From: Mariniblastus sp.
Lineage (GTDB): Bacteria > Planctomycetota > Planctomycetia > Pirellulales > Pirellulaceae
DNA: 42,406 nucleotides
NCBI GenBank assembly: GCA_028823415.1
Contig: JAPKBL010000035.1
Span: 1-42,406, forward strand
Direction: 5' to 3'
Shown here: piece after piece, positions 25,148 through 33,470 of the stretch
How positions within the stretch are numbered: the first letter of the stretch is position 1
Layout of the letters: every line of letters begins with the position of its first letter
The notes under the pieces: model-generated
The model's input: only the letters and a program-made list of their open reading frames with translations
Database searches by the model: none
Told to the model about the DNA's origin: nothing
Made by a program: the position numbers and the translations under genes

Positions 25148-26620
25148 TTATCCCTTGAGGCTGACCATCGGTCCCGAGGCGACGTGATCGGTAATTACGG
25201 TGCCCATCAGCGTGAAAGCGGCGACTTCGTATATCCCGATCGGAATGGTTTGGCCGACCAGTCGCGTTGTGCCATCAAAAACGACAATGCGATCGCAGTG
25301 AGTCCGTCCAGTCAGTTGCATGGGCGTTCCCGGCGAGACGGGTTGACCGTTGGAAAGGTCATTGATGTCGGCACCGGCTCGCTTGCTTGGGCCTTCAACG
25401 AGCACTTCCACGGTTTGGCCGAGAAATTTCTGATTGTCTTCTTCGCTGATCTGGTTTTGAACATTCAGCAATTCATTGTTGCGTCGTTTTTTTACTAAAA
25501 ACGGAATGTCATCGGGCAGGTGATCGGACGCTCTGGTTCCCGGCCGTTCAGAGTATTTAAAAATAAAACTATTCTTGAATCTGCACTCTTTTACCAAGTT
25601 TACAGTTTCCTGAAATTCTTCTTCGGTTTCGCCACAGAAACCAACAATGAAGTCCGAGGAAATCGCAGCGGCGTCACCGAGCGTTTCGTTAATCCGAGCC
25701 ATCATGTCGCGATAATCTCCTACGGTGTAGCCACGCTTCATTCGCTTTAGCACGGCATCGGATCCGCTTTGCAGTGGAACATGGAGATAGGGCGATGCCT
25801 TTTTTAGATCGCGGATGGCAGTCAGTAATTCATAGCCCATGTCTTTGGGGTAACTGGTGACGAACTTGATGCGTTCAATTCCATTGATTTCATGAAGTTG
25901 ATACAGGAGATCTGCGAGTCGCGTCGTCGTACCATCGCCGTCAACGTGTTTGTAGCTATTGACCGTTTGCCCGAGGAGCGTAATTTCTTTACAGCCCTGA
26001 TCGGCGAGTATCTTTGCTTCGTCGAGGATCATCTGCGGTGACCTGCCCTGCTCCGGCCCTCTTGTCATCGGCACAATGCAATAGGTGCAAAATTTATCGC
26101 AGCCGATTTGAATTCTGAGAAATGCTTGAAACGGTGTTGGTCGCATCGAGGGGTCACGCAGCGGATCAAAAGTTTCGTGGCTTCGTTTAATGTCGGCAAC
26201 TTTTCCAGCGGTACGTGCCAGTCCGACCGCTGAGTGTCGACCTCCTTCCGTCCGGGCTTTCTGAATGAGGGATGGGATTTCTTTTAATTGGCCGGGACCG
26301 ACGATCAGATCGACATAGGGCGCTCTCTGAAAAATCAGTTTTTGATCTTTCTGCGCCATGCAGCCCATGACACCAATAATCTTGTGAGGATGATTTTTCT
26401 TTTCAGCGCGAAGCCGCCCCAAAGCGCTGTAGGTTTTATTTTCTGCCTGCTCCCTGACCGAGCAAGTGTTGAACAAAATGGTATCGGCGTCGCCAACATT
26501 ATCGGACAGTTCATAGCCTTCTCGCCGCAAACTTGCTACGACCATTTCACTGTCGAGCATGTTCATCTGGCAGCCGACAGTTTCGATGTAAAGCTTGTGT
26601 GTTTTAGGATCGTTGGACAT
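25148..26620 (-). CDS. miaB: tRNA-2-methylthio-N6-dimethylallyladenosine synthase
   Basis: A radical SAM methylthiotransferase acting at A37 of tRNAs that read UNN codons. The 490-residue protein has the three N-terminal cluster cysteines (Cys17 in VGCQMN, Cys53 in NTCSVRE, Cys87 in MGCMAQ). The radical SAM motif GCDKFCTYC (Cys174, 178, 181) is intact. The TRAM-type RNA-binding domain lies at the C-terminus, with about 45 residues after it. It is the last of three leftward genes acting on tRNA or nascent proteins (def, fmt, miaB), with 291 bases between it and fmt. Confidence 0.95.
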   Translation of the reverse strand: MSNDPKTHKLYIETVGCQMNMLDSEMVVASLRREGYELSDNVGDADTILFNTCSVREQAENKTYSALGRLRAEKKNHPHKIIGVMGCMAQKDQKLIFQRAPYVDLIVGPGQLKEIPSLIQKARTEGGRHSAVGLARTAGKVADIKRSHETFDPLRDPSMRPTPFQAFLRIQIGCDKFCTYCIVPMTRGPEQGRSPQMILDEAKILADQGCKEITLLGQTVNSYKHVDGDGTTTRLADLLYQLHEINGIERIKFVTSYPKDMGYELLTAIRDLKKASPYLHVPLQSGSDAVLKRMKRGYTVGDYRDMMARINETLGDAAAISSDFIVGFCGETEEEFQETVNLVKECRFKNSFIFKYSERPGTRASDHLPDDIPFLVKKRRNNELLNVQNQISEEDNQKFLGQTVEVLVEGPSKRAGADINDLSNGQPVSPGTPMQLTGRTHCDRIVVFDGTTRLVGQTIPIGIYEVAAFTLMGTVITDHVASGPMVSLKG

Positions 26621-26776
26621 AGGTAGCGAGGTAAAAAACGGTGAATCAGATAGTCGCCCAGAACGCTTGGAAAAACGGACGGGTTACTCGGACGCCAGTC
26701 TACCATGAGGCGTTTCGTCGACGCGAGTCGAAATCCCGCGATGCTCAAATTTGTTTTAAGCCGTTTGAGCCAAAGC

Positions 26777-26799
26777 TGCCAATTCGAATTGAATTGGCA
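26777..26799. repeat. Inverted repeat between fmt and miaB
   Basis: A perfect 9-bp inverted repeat TGCCAATTC / GAATTGGCA around a 5-base loop. No T-run follows on either side, so it is either an operator-like site or a weak terminator after fmt. Confidence 0.4.
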
Positions 26800-26911
26800 A
26801 CCAGGGGGTCGCTTCGAAGAAGCCTAGCGGGAAAAAATCCTTAAAATTGCGAGTCGAAATCGCCACACTTCGACGAACATCGGTGTTTTCCCCGCGGACA
26901 CAAGAAAAGGT

Positions 26912-27877
26912 CTACTGGAAATGGTCGCCGATAGCCGGCGCCCGACCTCGCAGGAAATCTCCGATGGGCATTACGCGTTTGCCCGCCGGTTGAACGGTCT
27001 CGATCGCGATTTGCCCTGATCCGGTCTGGATGATGAGATCGTGCCCGTCGGACACCACAATGCTGCCGGGTGCCTGACTGGCCGATTCTTTTTCCTTCGG
27101 TAACACGGTGGCCTGATGAACAATAATCCTCAGAGGTTGTTTTAGTTTTTCACTGGTCCAGGTCGTAAAAGTTCCCGGCCACGGTTGAAAAGCACGTATC
27201 TGATTGACGATTTCAACAGCAGATCGCGACCAATTAATTTCACCATCGGATTTTTTTAACCGCGGTGCCCGGGTAGCCAATGCCGGATTCTGGCTCTCCC
27301 CGATTGGGGAGTCTCCGTCCCAGTTTTTCAAAATCTCGATGGCTTCGAGTACGGGAGCCACGCCGAGTTGAGCCAATCGCGGTTCGATTTGTTCAGCTGT
27401 TTCCTGCGATCCAATTTTTGTTTCGGCTTTGACCAAACAGGGCCCCCCATCTAATTTTGAGGTCATGTGAATAATCGTAATGCCGGTAACAGGATCGCCT
27501 TGGAAGATTGCCCAATTGATTGGGGCGGCGCCACGGTATTTGGGAAGGAGTGAGCCGTGAAGATTAATGCCTCCCAGTTTTGAAGCAGCAAGGCACTCTC
27601 GAGAAAGAATTTGACCATAGTCGCAGACCACAAATAAATCAGCGTTTAGCGCTAACAGCTGTTCTACGGACCTTGGATCGTTGACACTCATCGGATCAAA
27701 AACCGAAAGACCGGCGCTCTCAGCGACATCCCGAGTAGGGTTCTCGGCGGTTTTTCGACGCTTTCCCGAATCAGCAATCGGTCGAGTAAACAGGGCAACC
27801 ACATCGTGAGGTGATTCAATGAGAGCCTCAAAAGTCGGAACGGCGAAAGGACCGGTACCGAACATGATCAAACGCAT
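26912..27877 (-). CDS. fmt: Methionyl-tRNA formyltransferase
   Basis: This enzyme formylates initiator Met-tRNA using 10-formyl-THF. From the ATG at 27875-27877 the protein has 321 residues and begins MRLIMFGTGPFAVPTFEAL. Catalytic residues are Asn105, His107 and Asp143, in INLHGSLLPKYRGAAPINWA and SKLDGGP. The C-terminal OB-like domain is present. An upstream extension of 25 codons stays open but does not look like the family. It is followed by miaB and preceded by def, the usual partner that removes the formyl group. Confidence 0.95.
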   Translation of the reverse strand: MRLIMFGTGPFAVPTFEALIESPHDVVALFTRPIADSGKRRKTAENPTRDVAESAGLSVFDPMSVNDPRSVEQLLALNADLFVVCDYGQILSRECLAASKLGGINLHGSLLPKYRGAAPINWAIFQGDPVTGITIIHMTSKLDGGPCLVKAETKIGSQETAEQIEPRLAQLGVAPVLEAIEILKNWDGDSPIGESQNPALATRAPRLKKSDGEINWSRSAVEIVNQIRAFQPWPGTFTTWTSEKLKQPLRIIVHQATVLPKEKESASQAPGSIVVSDGHDLIIQTGSGQIAIETVQPAGKRVMPIGDFLRGRAPAIGDHFQ

Positions 27878-27998
27878 CTCTGAACTTTCTGAATTGGGTA
27901 GATGAAAATAAACAGGGCTAGGGTTGTTATAGAAATTTGCACGAAAATCCAATCATCGATTTCTGTTGATCGAGTCCACAAATTATTACTGCAGTCAT

Positions 27999-28030
27999 TG
28001 ATACAGACGGATTATGATACAGACGGATTA
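27999..28030 (-). repeat. Perfect 16-bp tandem duplication covering the def stop codon
   Basis: TGATACAGACGGATTA occurs at 27999-28014 and again at 28015-28030. The second copy contains the def stop codon (28028-28030 read leftward as TAA) and the first copy repeats it just downstream. Confidence 0.95.
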
Positions 28031-28606
28031 GCAATATTTAGATTCGATGTCGGCCAGACGCTTAAAAATGGCGGCATCGTCTGGAATCTCACCGGTAGAT
28101 CGCTGGTTGTCAAAATCAATCTCAAACTCCTCTAGCTCGCCATCGATTTGTCGTTTCGAAGATTCACTGATCCGATCAATAAATAAAATACCTTCGAGAT
28201 GGTCAGCCTCATGCTGGATAGCTTTTGCCAATAAACCATTAACGGTCTGGTTGATTTCTTGCCCCGATAAATCGTAGGCCGAGATGTGAATAGTCTCAGG
28301 TCTAGCAACCTGTGCATTGACCCCAACAATACTCAGACAGCCTTCTTCGGCTTCATGACTTCCCTTGGGAGAGCTTAACACTGGGTTTACGAAAACTAAC
28401 TCTTCCCCCTCGTCAGCTGCTCCAGAAAGATTGATCACAAATAACTGGATCGGCAAATCAACCTGATTTGCGGCTAAACCGATCCCGCTGGCGGCATACA
28501 TTAAATCAAACATCTCGCGGACGAGAGTTTTTAATTCCCGGTCGATTCGATTAATTGGTTTTGATTTGTAACGCAAGGTGGGGTGTGGGTATTGGACAAT
28601 TTTCAA
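28028..28606 (-). CDS. def: Peptide deformylase
   Basis: A metalloenzyme that removes the N-formyl group from new proteins. The three signatures are intact: GIGLAANQV, EEGCLSI with the metal-binding Cys, and QHEADHLEG with the two His ligands and catalytic Glu. From the TTG at 28606 the protein has 192 residues and begins MKIVQYPHPTLRYKSKP. A GGGAG site lies 10 bases upstream. Another TTG at 28615 sits only 1 base from that site. No ATG is available before an upstream stop, so a TTG start seems certain. fmt follows after 150 bases. Confidence 0.94.
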   Translation of the reverse strand: MKIVQYPHPTLRYKSKPINRIDRELKTLVREMFDLMYAASGIGLAANQVDLPIQLFVINLSGAADEGEELVFVNPVLSSPKGSHEAEEGCLSIVGVNAQVARPETIHISAYDLSGQEINQTVNGLLAKAIQHEADHLEGILFIDRISESSKRQIDGELEEFEIDFDNQRSTGEIPDDAAIFKRLADIESKYC

Positions 28607-28615
28607 GTCAGTCAA

Positions 28616-29548
28616 GCTCCCATGCGACTTTTTTGTCGGGTGGATAAAATTGTCTTATGCAAAAACACGTTGACAATTCAATTTGTGTTAACCGATAGCA
28701 TAGCTGGATTTCAAAGCCAAGGGTATCGAAGTGATCTTAACAAAAGGGGAAACAAAAATAATCAAGCGTTTTTTATCGAACGAAATATTATTTTTGAATA
28801 GAGAAACCTATCTGTCCCTATGACCGAATTGGGAATTCGACGCCGCGACGAATGAAAGAAAATGATTCGATTTAAACGGCAAAAAAAATGTTGAAGAAAA
28901 AAATGTTGTTTGCTTGCTTGACAACTCACGAAGCGTCATCAAAATGGCGTTCGAGTTAGTTAAGAAAACATCACGTGCATGTTTGGTCAGACAAAACTAC
29001 AAAATTGTTGCCCCATCCTGCGTTTCACTTGTAAATATATTGCCCTTTTCGTCTGCCGCTTCCTTGGTCGATGTTGAAAGCAGTTGAGCTGCTAGTGAGT
29101 GTTTTCCACCAACTCAAAGATCGTGTACGTGCAACTTGTTTTGTTCACCTTGTTAAACGTCAGCACGCCTACCAAACGCTGTAATTTACGAGTCGCATGA
29201 AGCGACTTTTGAATTTGGGTGGCGGCGACCGAGGGATGCGACAGTCGGCGACGAGAGTCGTGGAGCGGACCTCCACGCCCTTTAAATATTGCCTGTGGGA
29301 TGGAAAAGAAAAAGGAAATCATGCGAAACGATTTATCGAATCGTAAATCCATCGGCGAACAGCATGGCAGCAAGCCAGCAGGCAGCCATTTTTTCTGGTA
29401 ACGTTGGAATTTTTGACTTATCAGGATCATTCGACGATTTGGCTAGGATGCCGATCGTCGTTTTTTTTGCGCGGTGCGAATAGCCAAGGTGTCTTGGTAA
29501 TGTTCGTTTGCGCGGTTGATTTGGTTTGTTTCAAGGTAGTAATCGGTC
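28616..29548. other. 933-base gap without a recognised gene
   Basis: The gap lies between the divergent def and folK genes. It holds only short frames without ribosome sites, for instance 28944-29087, 29071-29184 and 29197-29346 on the plus strand. A TTGACA at 28918-28923 with CAAAAT 16 bases on could be a promoter. A small hairpin (29191-29207, 6-bp stem, then TTTT) lies about 250 bases downstream. Together these could bound a small RNA, but this is speculative. The last part carries the folK ribosome site (AAGGTAG). Confidence 0.4.
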
Positions 29549-30310
29549 ATGGTGGATTGTCTGATCGCGTTTGGGTCCAACCAGGGAGATCGCGAAGGAG
29601 CGTACGAGACTGCCGTCAATTCGTTGAACCATTGTCGTGAAATCAATGTTGTTGCGGCCAGCAAACTGCACGTTACGAAGGCTGTGGGGGGACCAGAGGG
29701 CCAGTCTTCTTATTTGAATGGCGCTATTCGATTAAAAACTATTTTGAGTGGGGAAGCGCTTCATCAACTTCTTATTCAAACCGAGAACGAACTCGGCCGG
29801 GTTAGGTTTGATCGATGGGGGTCGAGGACCATCGACCTCGATTTGCTACTCTACGGCAAAAACCAAATAAGCACGTCGAAATTAACGGTGCCCCATCCGC
29901 GAATGTCATTTCGCCGGTTCGTACTGGAACCTGCGAACGAGATCGCGACCGGAATGATTCACCCACTGTCCGGCTTAACAATTGGGCAACTCATGGAACA
30001 AATCTCCGTAGCCAATCGTCTGGTCCTTTGTCTTGCCGACCATTGGTTGACTCAGCAATATAAGGAATTCGAGAGAGAGTTCATGGCGAAGTACGGTCGC
30101 GAGTGGAAATTAAAAAGAGTCGATCAATGCGACCAGATCAATGGAAATCCGCTGAATGCTGCATTGATGACTTATTTTGCCTCCGGTGATTCGATAGCAG
30201 ATTCGCGGTGGGTAGCGGCAAAGAACTTTAGAGGCCCGACGCTGGAATTGCCTCGCGATTTAGCGCTGGCGAGACGGGAAATGTTTGCGGCGATCGAGGC
30301 CATCCAGTAG
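29549..30310 (+). CDS. folK: Hydroxymethyldihydropterin pyrophosphokinase (FolK) with C-terminal extension
   Basis: FolK transfers pyrophosphate from ATP to 6-hydroxymethyl-dihydropterin in folate synthesis. Residues 1-155 are the normal enzyme, with IAFGSNQGDREG, then RFDRWGSRTIDLDLLLYG and VPHPRMSFRRFVLEP. About 95 more residues follow, including DHWLTQQYKEFEREF and a tail around LELPRDLALARREM. I do not recognise this part. FolK fusions to other enzymes are known in some phyla, but this extension has no visible kinase motif. The ATG has AAGGTAG upstream. A 12-bp near repeat duplicates the stop codon. Confidence 0.92.
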   Translation: MVDCLIAFGSNQGDREGAYETAVNSLNHCREINVVAASKLHVTKAVGGPEGQSSYLNGAIRLKTILSGEALHQLLIQTENELGRVRFDRWGSRTIDLDLLLYGKNQISTSKLTVPHPRMSFRRFVLEPANEIATGMIHPLSGLTIGQLMEQISVANRLVLCLADHWLTQQYKEFEREFMAKYGREWKLKRVDQCDQINGNPLNAALMTYFASGDSIADSRWVAAKNFRGPTLELPRDLALARREMFAAIEAIQ

Positions 30311-30323
30311 CCCATCCAGTAGG
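30300..30323 (+). repeat. 12-bp near-perfect tandem duplication covering the folK stop codon
   Basis: CCATCCAGTAGC at 30300-30311 is followed by CCATCCAGTAGG at 30312-30323. The period is four codons, so each copy carries an in-frame TAG. Confidence 0.9.
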
Positions 30324-30543
30324 CCTCTCAAGAGGCTGGAAATGCGGATCTTTTGCATAGTTGGTTTAATTTACGAAAACCAATTCAAAAATTACCATTT
30401 TTTGAAAAGAACGGATCGATTGGATCGATCGTTTGGTAAATTTTCGAAGGCGGTCTGCCTGCGATCTGACTGGCAATTGTCGGAGCCTGTCGATGGGCCT
30501 GCGTCCGGTTCATGGTTTTAATTAAATTAACCCCCTAAAAAAC

Positions 30544-32025
30544 ATGAGAGTCATACTGGCTAGCAGCGAAGTTGTCCCGTTCGCCAAAACGGGCGGTCTC
30601 GCCGATGTAGCCGGTGTTCTGCCCCGCGAATTGGAACAGCTGGGGCACGAAATCTCAATTTTTCTTCCGGCGTATCAAAGTGTCGATCGAAAACTGCATG
30701 GAATTAAGTCCTCCGGGATCTCGTTTGAGATTCAGATCGGAGATCGATTGGTAGCAGGCAATTTGTTGGAAACGGTTTTGCCCGAGAGCCAAGTCAAAGT
30801 TTTTCTAGTCGAGCAACCCGGGTATTTCAATCGCGATACTTTCTATGGCCAAGCGGGTAAAGATTTTTCCGATAACTGCGAACGGTTCACTTTTTTCTGT
30901 CGCGCAGTTTTGGAGTCGCTGATCCAAATGGGCATCGCCCCGGATTTAATCCATTGCAATGACTGGCAAACGGGGTTGATCCCCGCTTTTCTCAAGAAAA
31001 ATTACAACCATCATTCTTGTTTCGAGGCAACGCGAACGTTGATCACGATACACAATCTTGCTTATCAAGGTTTGTTTGATTACGAAAAAATGGCGGTTAC
31101 GGGGATGTCGGCAGAATATTTCAACTGGCGGCAAGTTGAATTTTTTGGAAAATTGAGTTTGCTGAAAACGGGAATTGTTTTTGCAGACATGATTAACACC
31201 GTCAGCCCGACTTATGCGAGGGAAATCCGAGAACCTGAACAAGGATGCGGGCTCGAAGGTGTGTTGCAAGAGCGTTCAGGCCAACTAATAGGTATTTTAA
31301 ATGGGATCGACGCTGCGGATTGGAATCCGGCGACCGACCCGCTCTTAGAAGAAAATTTTTCTTCCGACTTTGATATCCGCGTTGGCAATCCTGGCAAATT
31401 GGCCTGCAAACAAGCACTGCAAAAAGAGGCCAATTTAAAACAAGACACAGAGACACCTCTTATTGGAATTGTTGGGAGATTAGCATCGCAGAAAGGATGG
31501 TCGTTAATCCTTCCGGTGATGGAAGAGTTTCTGGAAAACATAAACGCCCAATGGATTGTGTTGGGGACGGGTGATCCGAGCTATCATCATCAGTTGGAGA
31601 GCTTGCAGCAAAAATATCCAAACAAACTAGGTTTGACTTTGGGGTTTTCGAATGAGTTTGCACACCGGATCGAGGCTGGGTCCGACATGTTTTTAATGCC
31701 TAGCCAATACGAGCCATGCGGCTTAAACCAGATGTACAGCATGGCTTACGGAACGGTGCCAATTGTTCGCCGAACCGGTGGTTTAGCGGACACGGTCGTC
31801 AATGCGACGCATGAAACTTGCGAATATGGAACAGCGAACGGGTTTAGTTTCGATGAATTTACGGAGGAGGCACTTCGCACTGCCGTTAAAAGCGCATTGC
31901 AAATGTACAATCACTACCGCCCCCTTTGGAATCAGTTAATGCAAACTGGAATGAAGCGAGACTGGTCCTGGCGGCGAAGTGCAAAACAATACGATGAACT
32001 TTACCGCCGAACCGTCCAGCGCTAA
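30544..32025 (+). CDS. glgA: Glycogen synthase (ADP-glucose type)
   Basis: A GT5 enzyme that extends alpha-1,4-glucan chains from ADP-glucose. The 493-residue protein starts MRVILASSEVVPFAKTGGLADV, with Lys15 in the substrate-binding KTGGLAD motif. The N-terminal GT5 domain is followed by a GT-B C-lobe containing GIVGRLASQKG and PSQYEPCGLNQMYSMAYG, where the conserved Glu lies in EPCGL. It leads a rightward group with a GalT-like gene and a GH57 enzyme, all fitting alpha-glucan metabolism. No clear ribosome site precedes the ATG. Confidence 0.95.
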   Translation: MRVILASSEVVPFAKTGGLADVAGVLPRELEQLGHEISIFLPAYQSVDRKLHGIKSSGISFEIQIGDRLVAGNLLETVLPESQVKVFLVEQPGYFNRDTFYGQAGKDFSDNCERFTFFCRAVLESLIQMGIAPDLIHCNDWQTGLIPAFLKKNYNHHSCFEATRTLITIHNLAYQGLFDYEKMAVTGMSAEYFNWRQVEFFGKLSLLKTGIVFADMINTVSPTYAREIREPEQGCGLEGVLQERSGQLIGILNGIDAADWNPATDPLLEENFSSDFDIRVGNPGKLACKQALQKEANLKQDTETPLIGIVGRLASQKGWSLILPVMEEFLENINAQWIVLGTGDPSYHHQLESLQQKYPNKLGLTLGFSNEFAHRIEAGSDMFLMPSQYEPCGLNQMYSMAYGTVPIVRRTGGLADTVVNATHETCEYGTANGFSFDEFTEEALRTAVKSALQMYNHYRPLWNQLMQTGMKRDWSWRRSAKQYDELYRRTVQR

Positions 32026-32127
32026 AGTCCGCTGGGACCATCGACGGAGAGGCTAGGCCTATTGGTTTTTTAAATTGACATTCCCTAATCAATTACTTTC
32101 TACAGACCACAGGGTTTAATAAACACA

Positions 32128-33150
32128 ATGTCCGATCTGCGGCTAGATCCAATCAATCAACAGTGGGTGGCGATTGCCAGAAATCGTCGAGATCGGCCTA
32201 TGGAATTTGTGCCGATGGAACAGCTCCGTCAGCAAATGATCTGCCCCTTCTGCAAAGGAAACGAAGAGGAAACCCCGTCGGCGCTAGCGGCTTATCGAGC
32301 CGATGGTTCCCTGCTTTTGTCTGACGACGATCTTTCGAATTGGTCGGCTCGAGTCATTCCCAATCGCTACCCTTCGTTCTCTTTTCGCTCAGCGGAGGAT
32401 CGAGATCAGCCCGATCCTGGAAGCCAATCTTACGGACCATTTGAGCTCAATTGCTCCCCCGGCATTCAAGAGCTGATCATTCCATCGTCACGACACGTGA
32501 ACTCGTTAAGTGAGTTATCCGATGAAGAGCTAAAGTTGTCTTTTCGCGCCTGCCGTGATCGGTTGGCGTATGCGAAATCATTGGAGCACATCAAACATGC
32601 CATGCTGTTTATGAATTGTCGGCTGGCCGCCGGGGCCTCGCTGGGGCACATTCACTACCAGCTCTTGGGAACTCCGGTAGTGAGCGAACCGGTGATCTCG
32701 CGAACCCGTCGAGCGCAGTCTTATCGGACTGAAAACGGTCGCTCAATGATGGGCGACCTCGCCAATTGGGAGATTTCTCAGGGAGCAAGAATTGTAGACC
32801 TGACGGAGCATTTTTGTGTCGTGTGCCCATTTGCCAGTCGATTTGCGTTTCAAGTTTGGATCATCCCCAGAAGTGAAGATTTTGATTTCACTTCTTGTGA
32901 TGAGGACGTTAGGAATGAACTGGCTTTGCATTGTCGTAATATCGTCACGAGATACGAAATCACGTTGGACAACCCGGCCTATAATCTGTTGTTCCACACA
33001 GGGCCTTTCGCCTCGCCTAACGGGCAAATAGGTTACTTCGAGTTGTTTCCCCGCCTGACCCTTGCAGCTGGATTTGAGTTAGGAACGGATATTTGGGTTA
33101 ATCCAGTTGCCCCGGAAGCCGCCGCGCGAAGGTTGCGATCAGAAGATTAA
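32128..33150 (+). CDS. galT: Galactose-1-phosphate uridylyltransferase-like HIT-superfamily nucleotidyltransferase
   Basis: A 340-residue protein with the GalT layout: zinc-site CPFC (39-42) near the N-terminus and the active-site motif GHIHYQ, where His176 would carry the nucleotidyl intermediate. Classical GalT reads HPHGQ, so the motif is a variant. Related enzymes of similar shape act as ADP-glucose phosphorylases or other sugar-1-phosphate nucleotidyltransferases. Being between glgA and a GH57 enzyme, it could feed or recover nucleotide-glucose for glycogen. The exact sugar cannot be told from sequence, so the symbol is tentative. Confidence 0.78.
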   Translation: MSDLRLDPINQQWVAIARNRRDRPMEFVPMEQLRQQMICPFCKGNEEETPSALAAYRADGSLLLSDDDLSNWSARVIPNRYPSFSFRSAEDRDQPDPGSQSYGPFELNCSPGIQELIIPSSRHVNSLSELSDEELKLSFRACRDRLAYAKSLEHIKHAMLFMNCRLAAGASLGHIHYQLLGTPVVSEPVISRTRRAQSYRTENGRSMMGDLANWEISQGARIVDLTEHFCVVCPFASRFAFQVWIIPRSEDFDFTSCDEDVRNELALHCRNIVTRYEITLDNPAYNLLFHTGPFASPNGQIGYFELFPRLTLAAGFELGTDIWVNPVAPEAAARRLRSED

Positions 33151-33470
33151 TTGATCACAGAGATGGATGTTCGGTGAAGGGTCTCTTGCGTCGTTCTCAC
33201 TTCCGTTAAAATTTACGGGTCAGATAAGATTTTGTGAATGTCGTAAATGAAAAGTGCGAATCGCCAAAGTGTTTTCAGTGTTGAGGGTTTTCCACCTTTG
33301 GTGCCGCGTTAAATTCAGTACGACAATAACGTTACCAAGAAGGCGGCAGGCGTATGCAGTTAACAAATGACCGCTGCCCGTCCGGTTCTCTGCAAAGGTA
33401 CCCACGCAATGTCAGCGCCGAGACGATTTCTATGTTGCGGCGACCGTAGAGAGGTTTAGTAAAAAATAAT
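33151..33470. other. Gap of 320 bases without a gene
   Basis: It separates the GalT-like gene from the GH57 gene. I see no long frame on either strand with a ribosome site. The last bases hold GAGAGG about 14 bases before the GH57 ATG. A 22-base stretch at 33254-33275 matches 29474-29495 at 19 positions, which is near chance level. A separate promoter for the GH57 gene is likely but not identified. Confidence 0.4.

Noticed and set aside
29092..29430. 112-residue minus-strand frame in the def-folK gap
   Set aside because: No ribosome site, odd composition and no family resemblance; probably chance.
29474..33275. Possible dispersed repeat: 29474-29495 matches 33254-33275 at 19 of 22 bases
   Set aside because: A rough estimate gives a few such pairs by chance in a window this long. 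Both copies being intergenic is not enough support.
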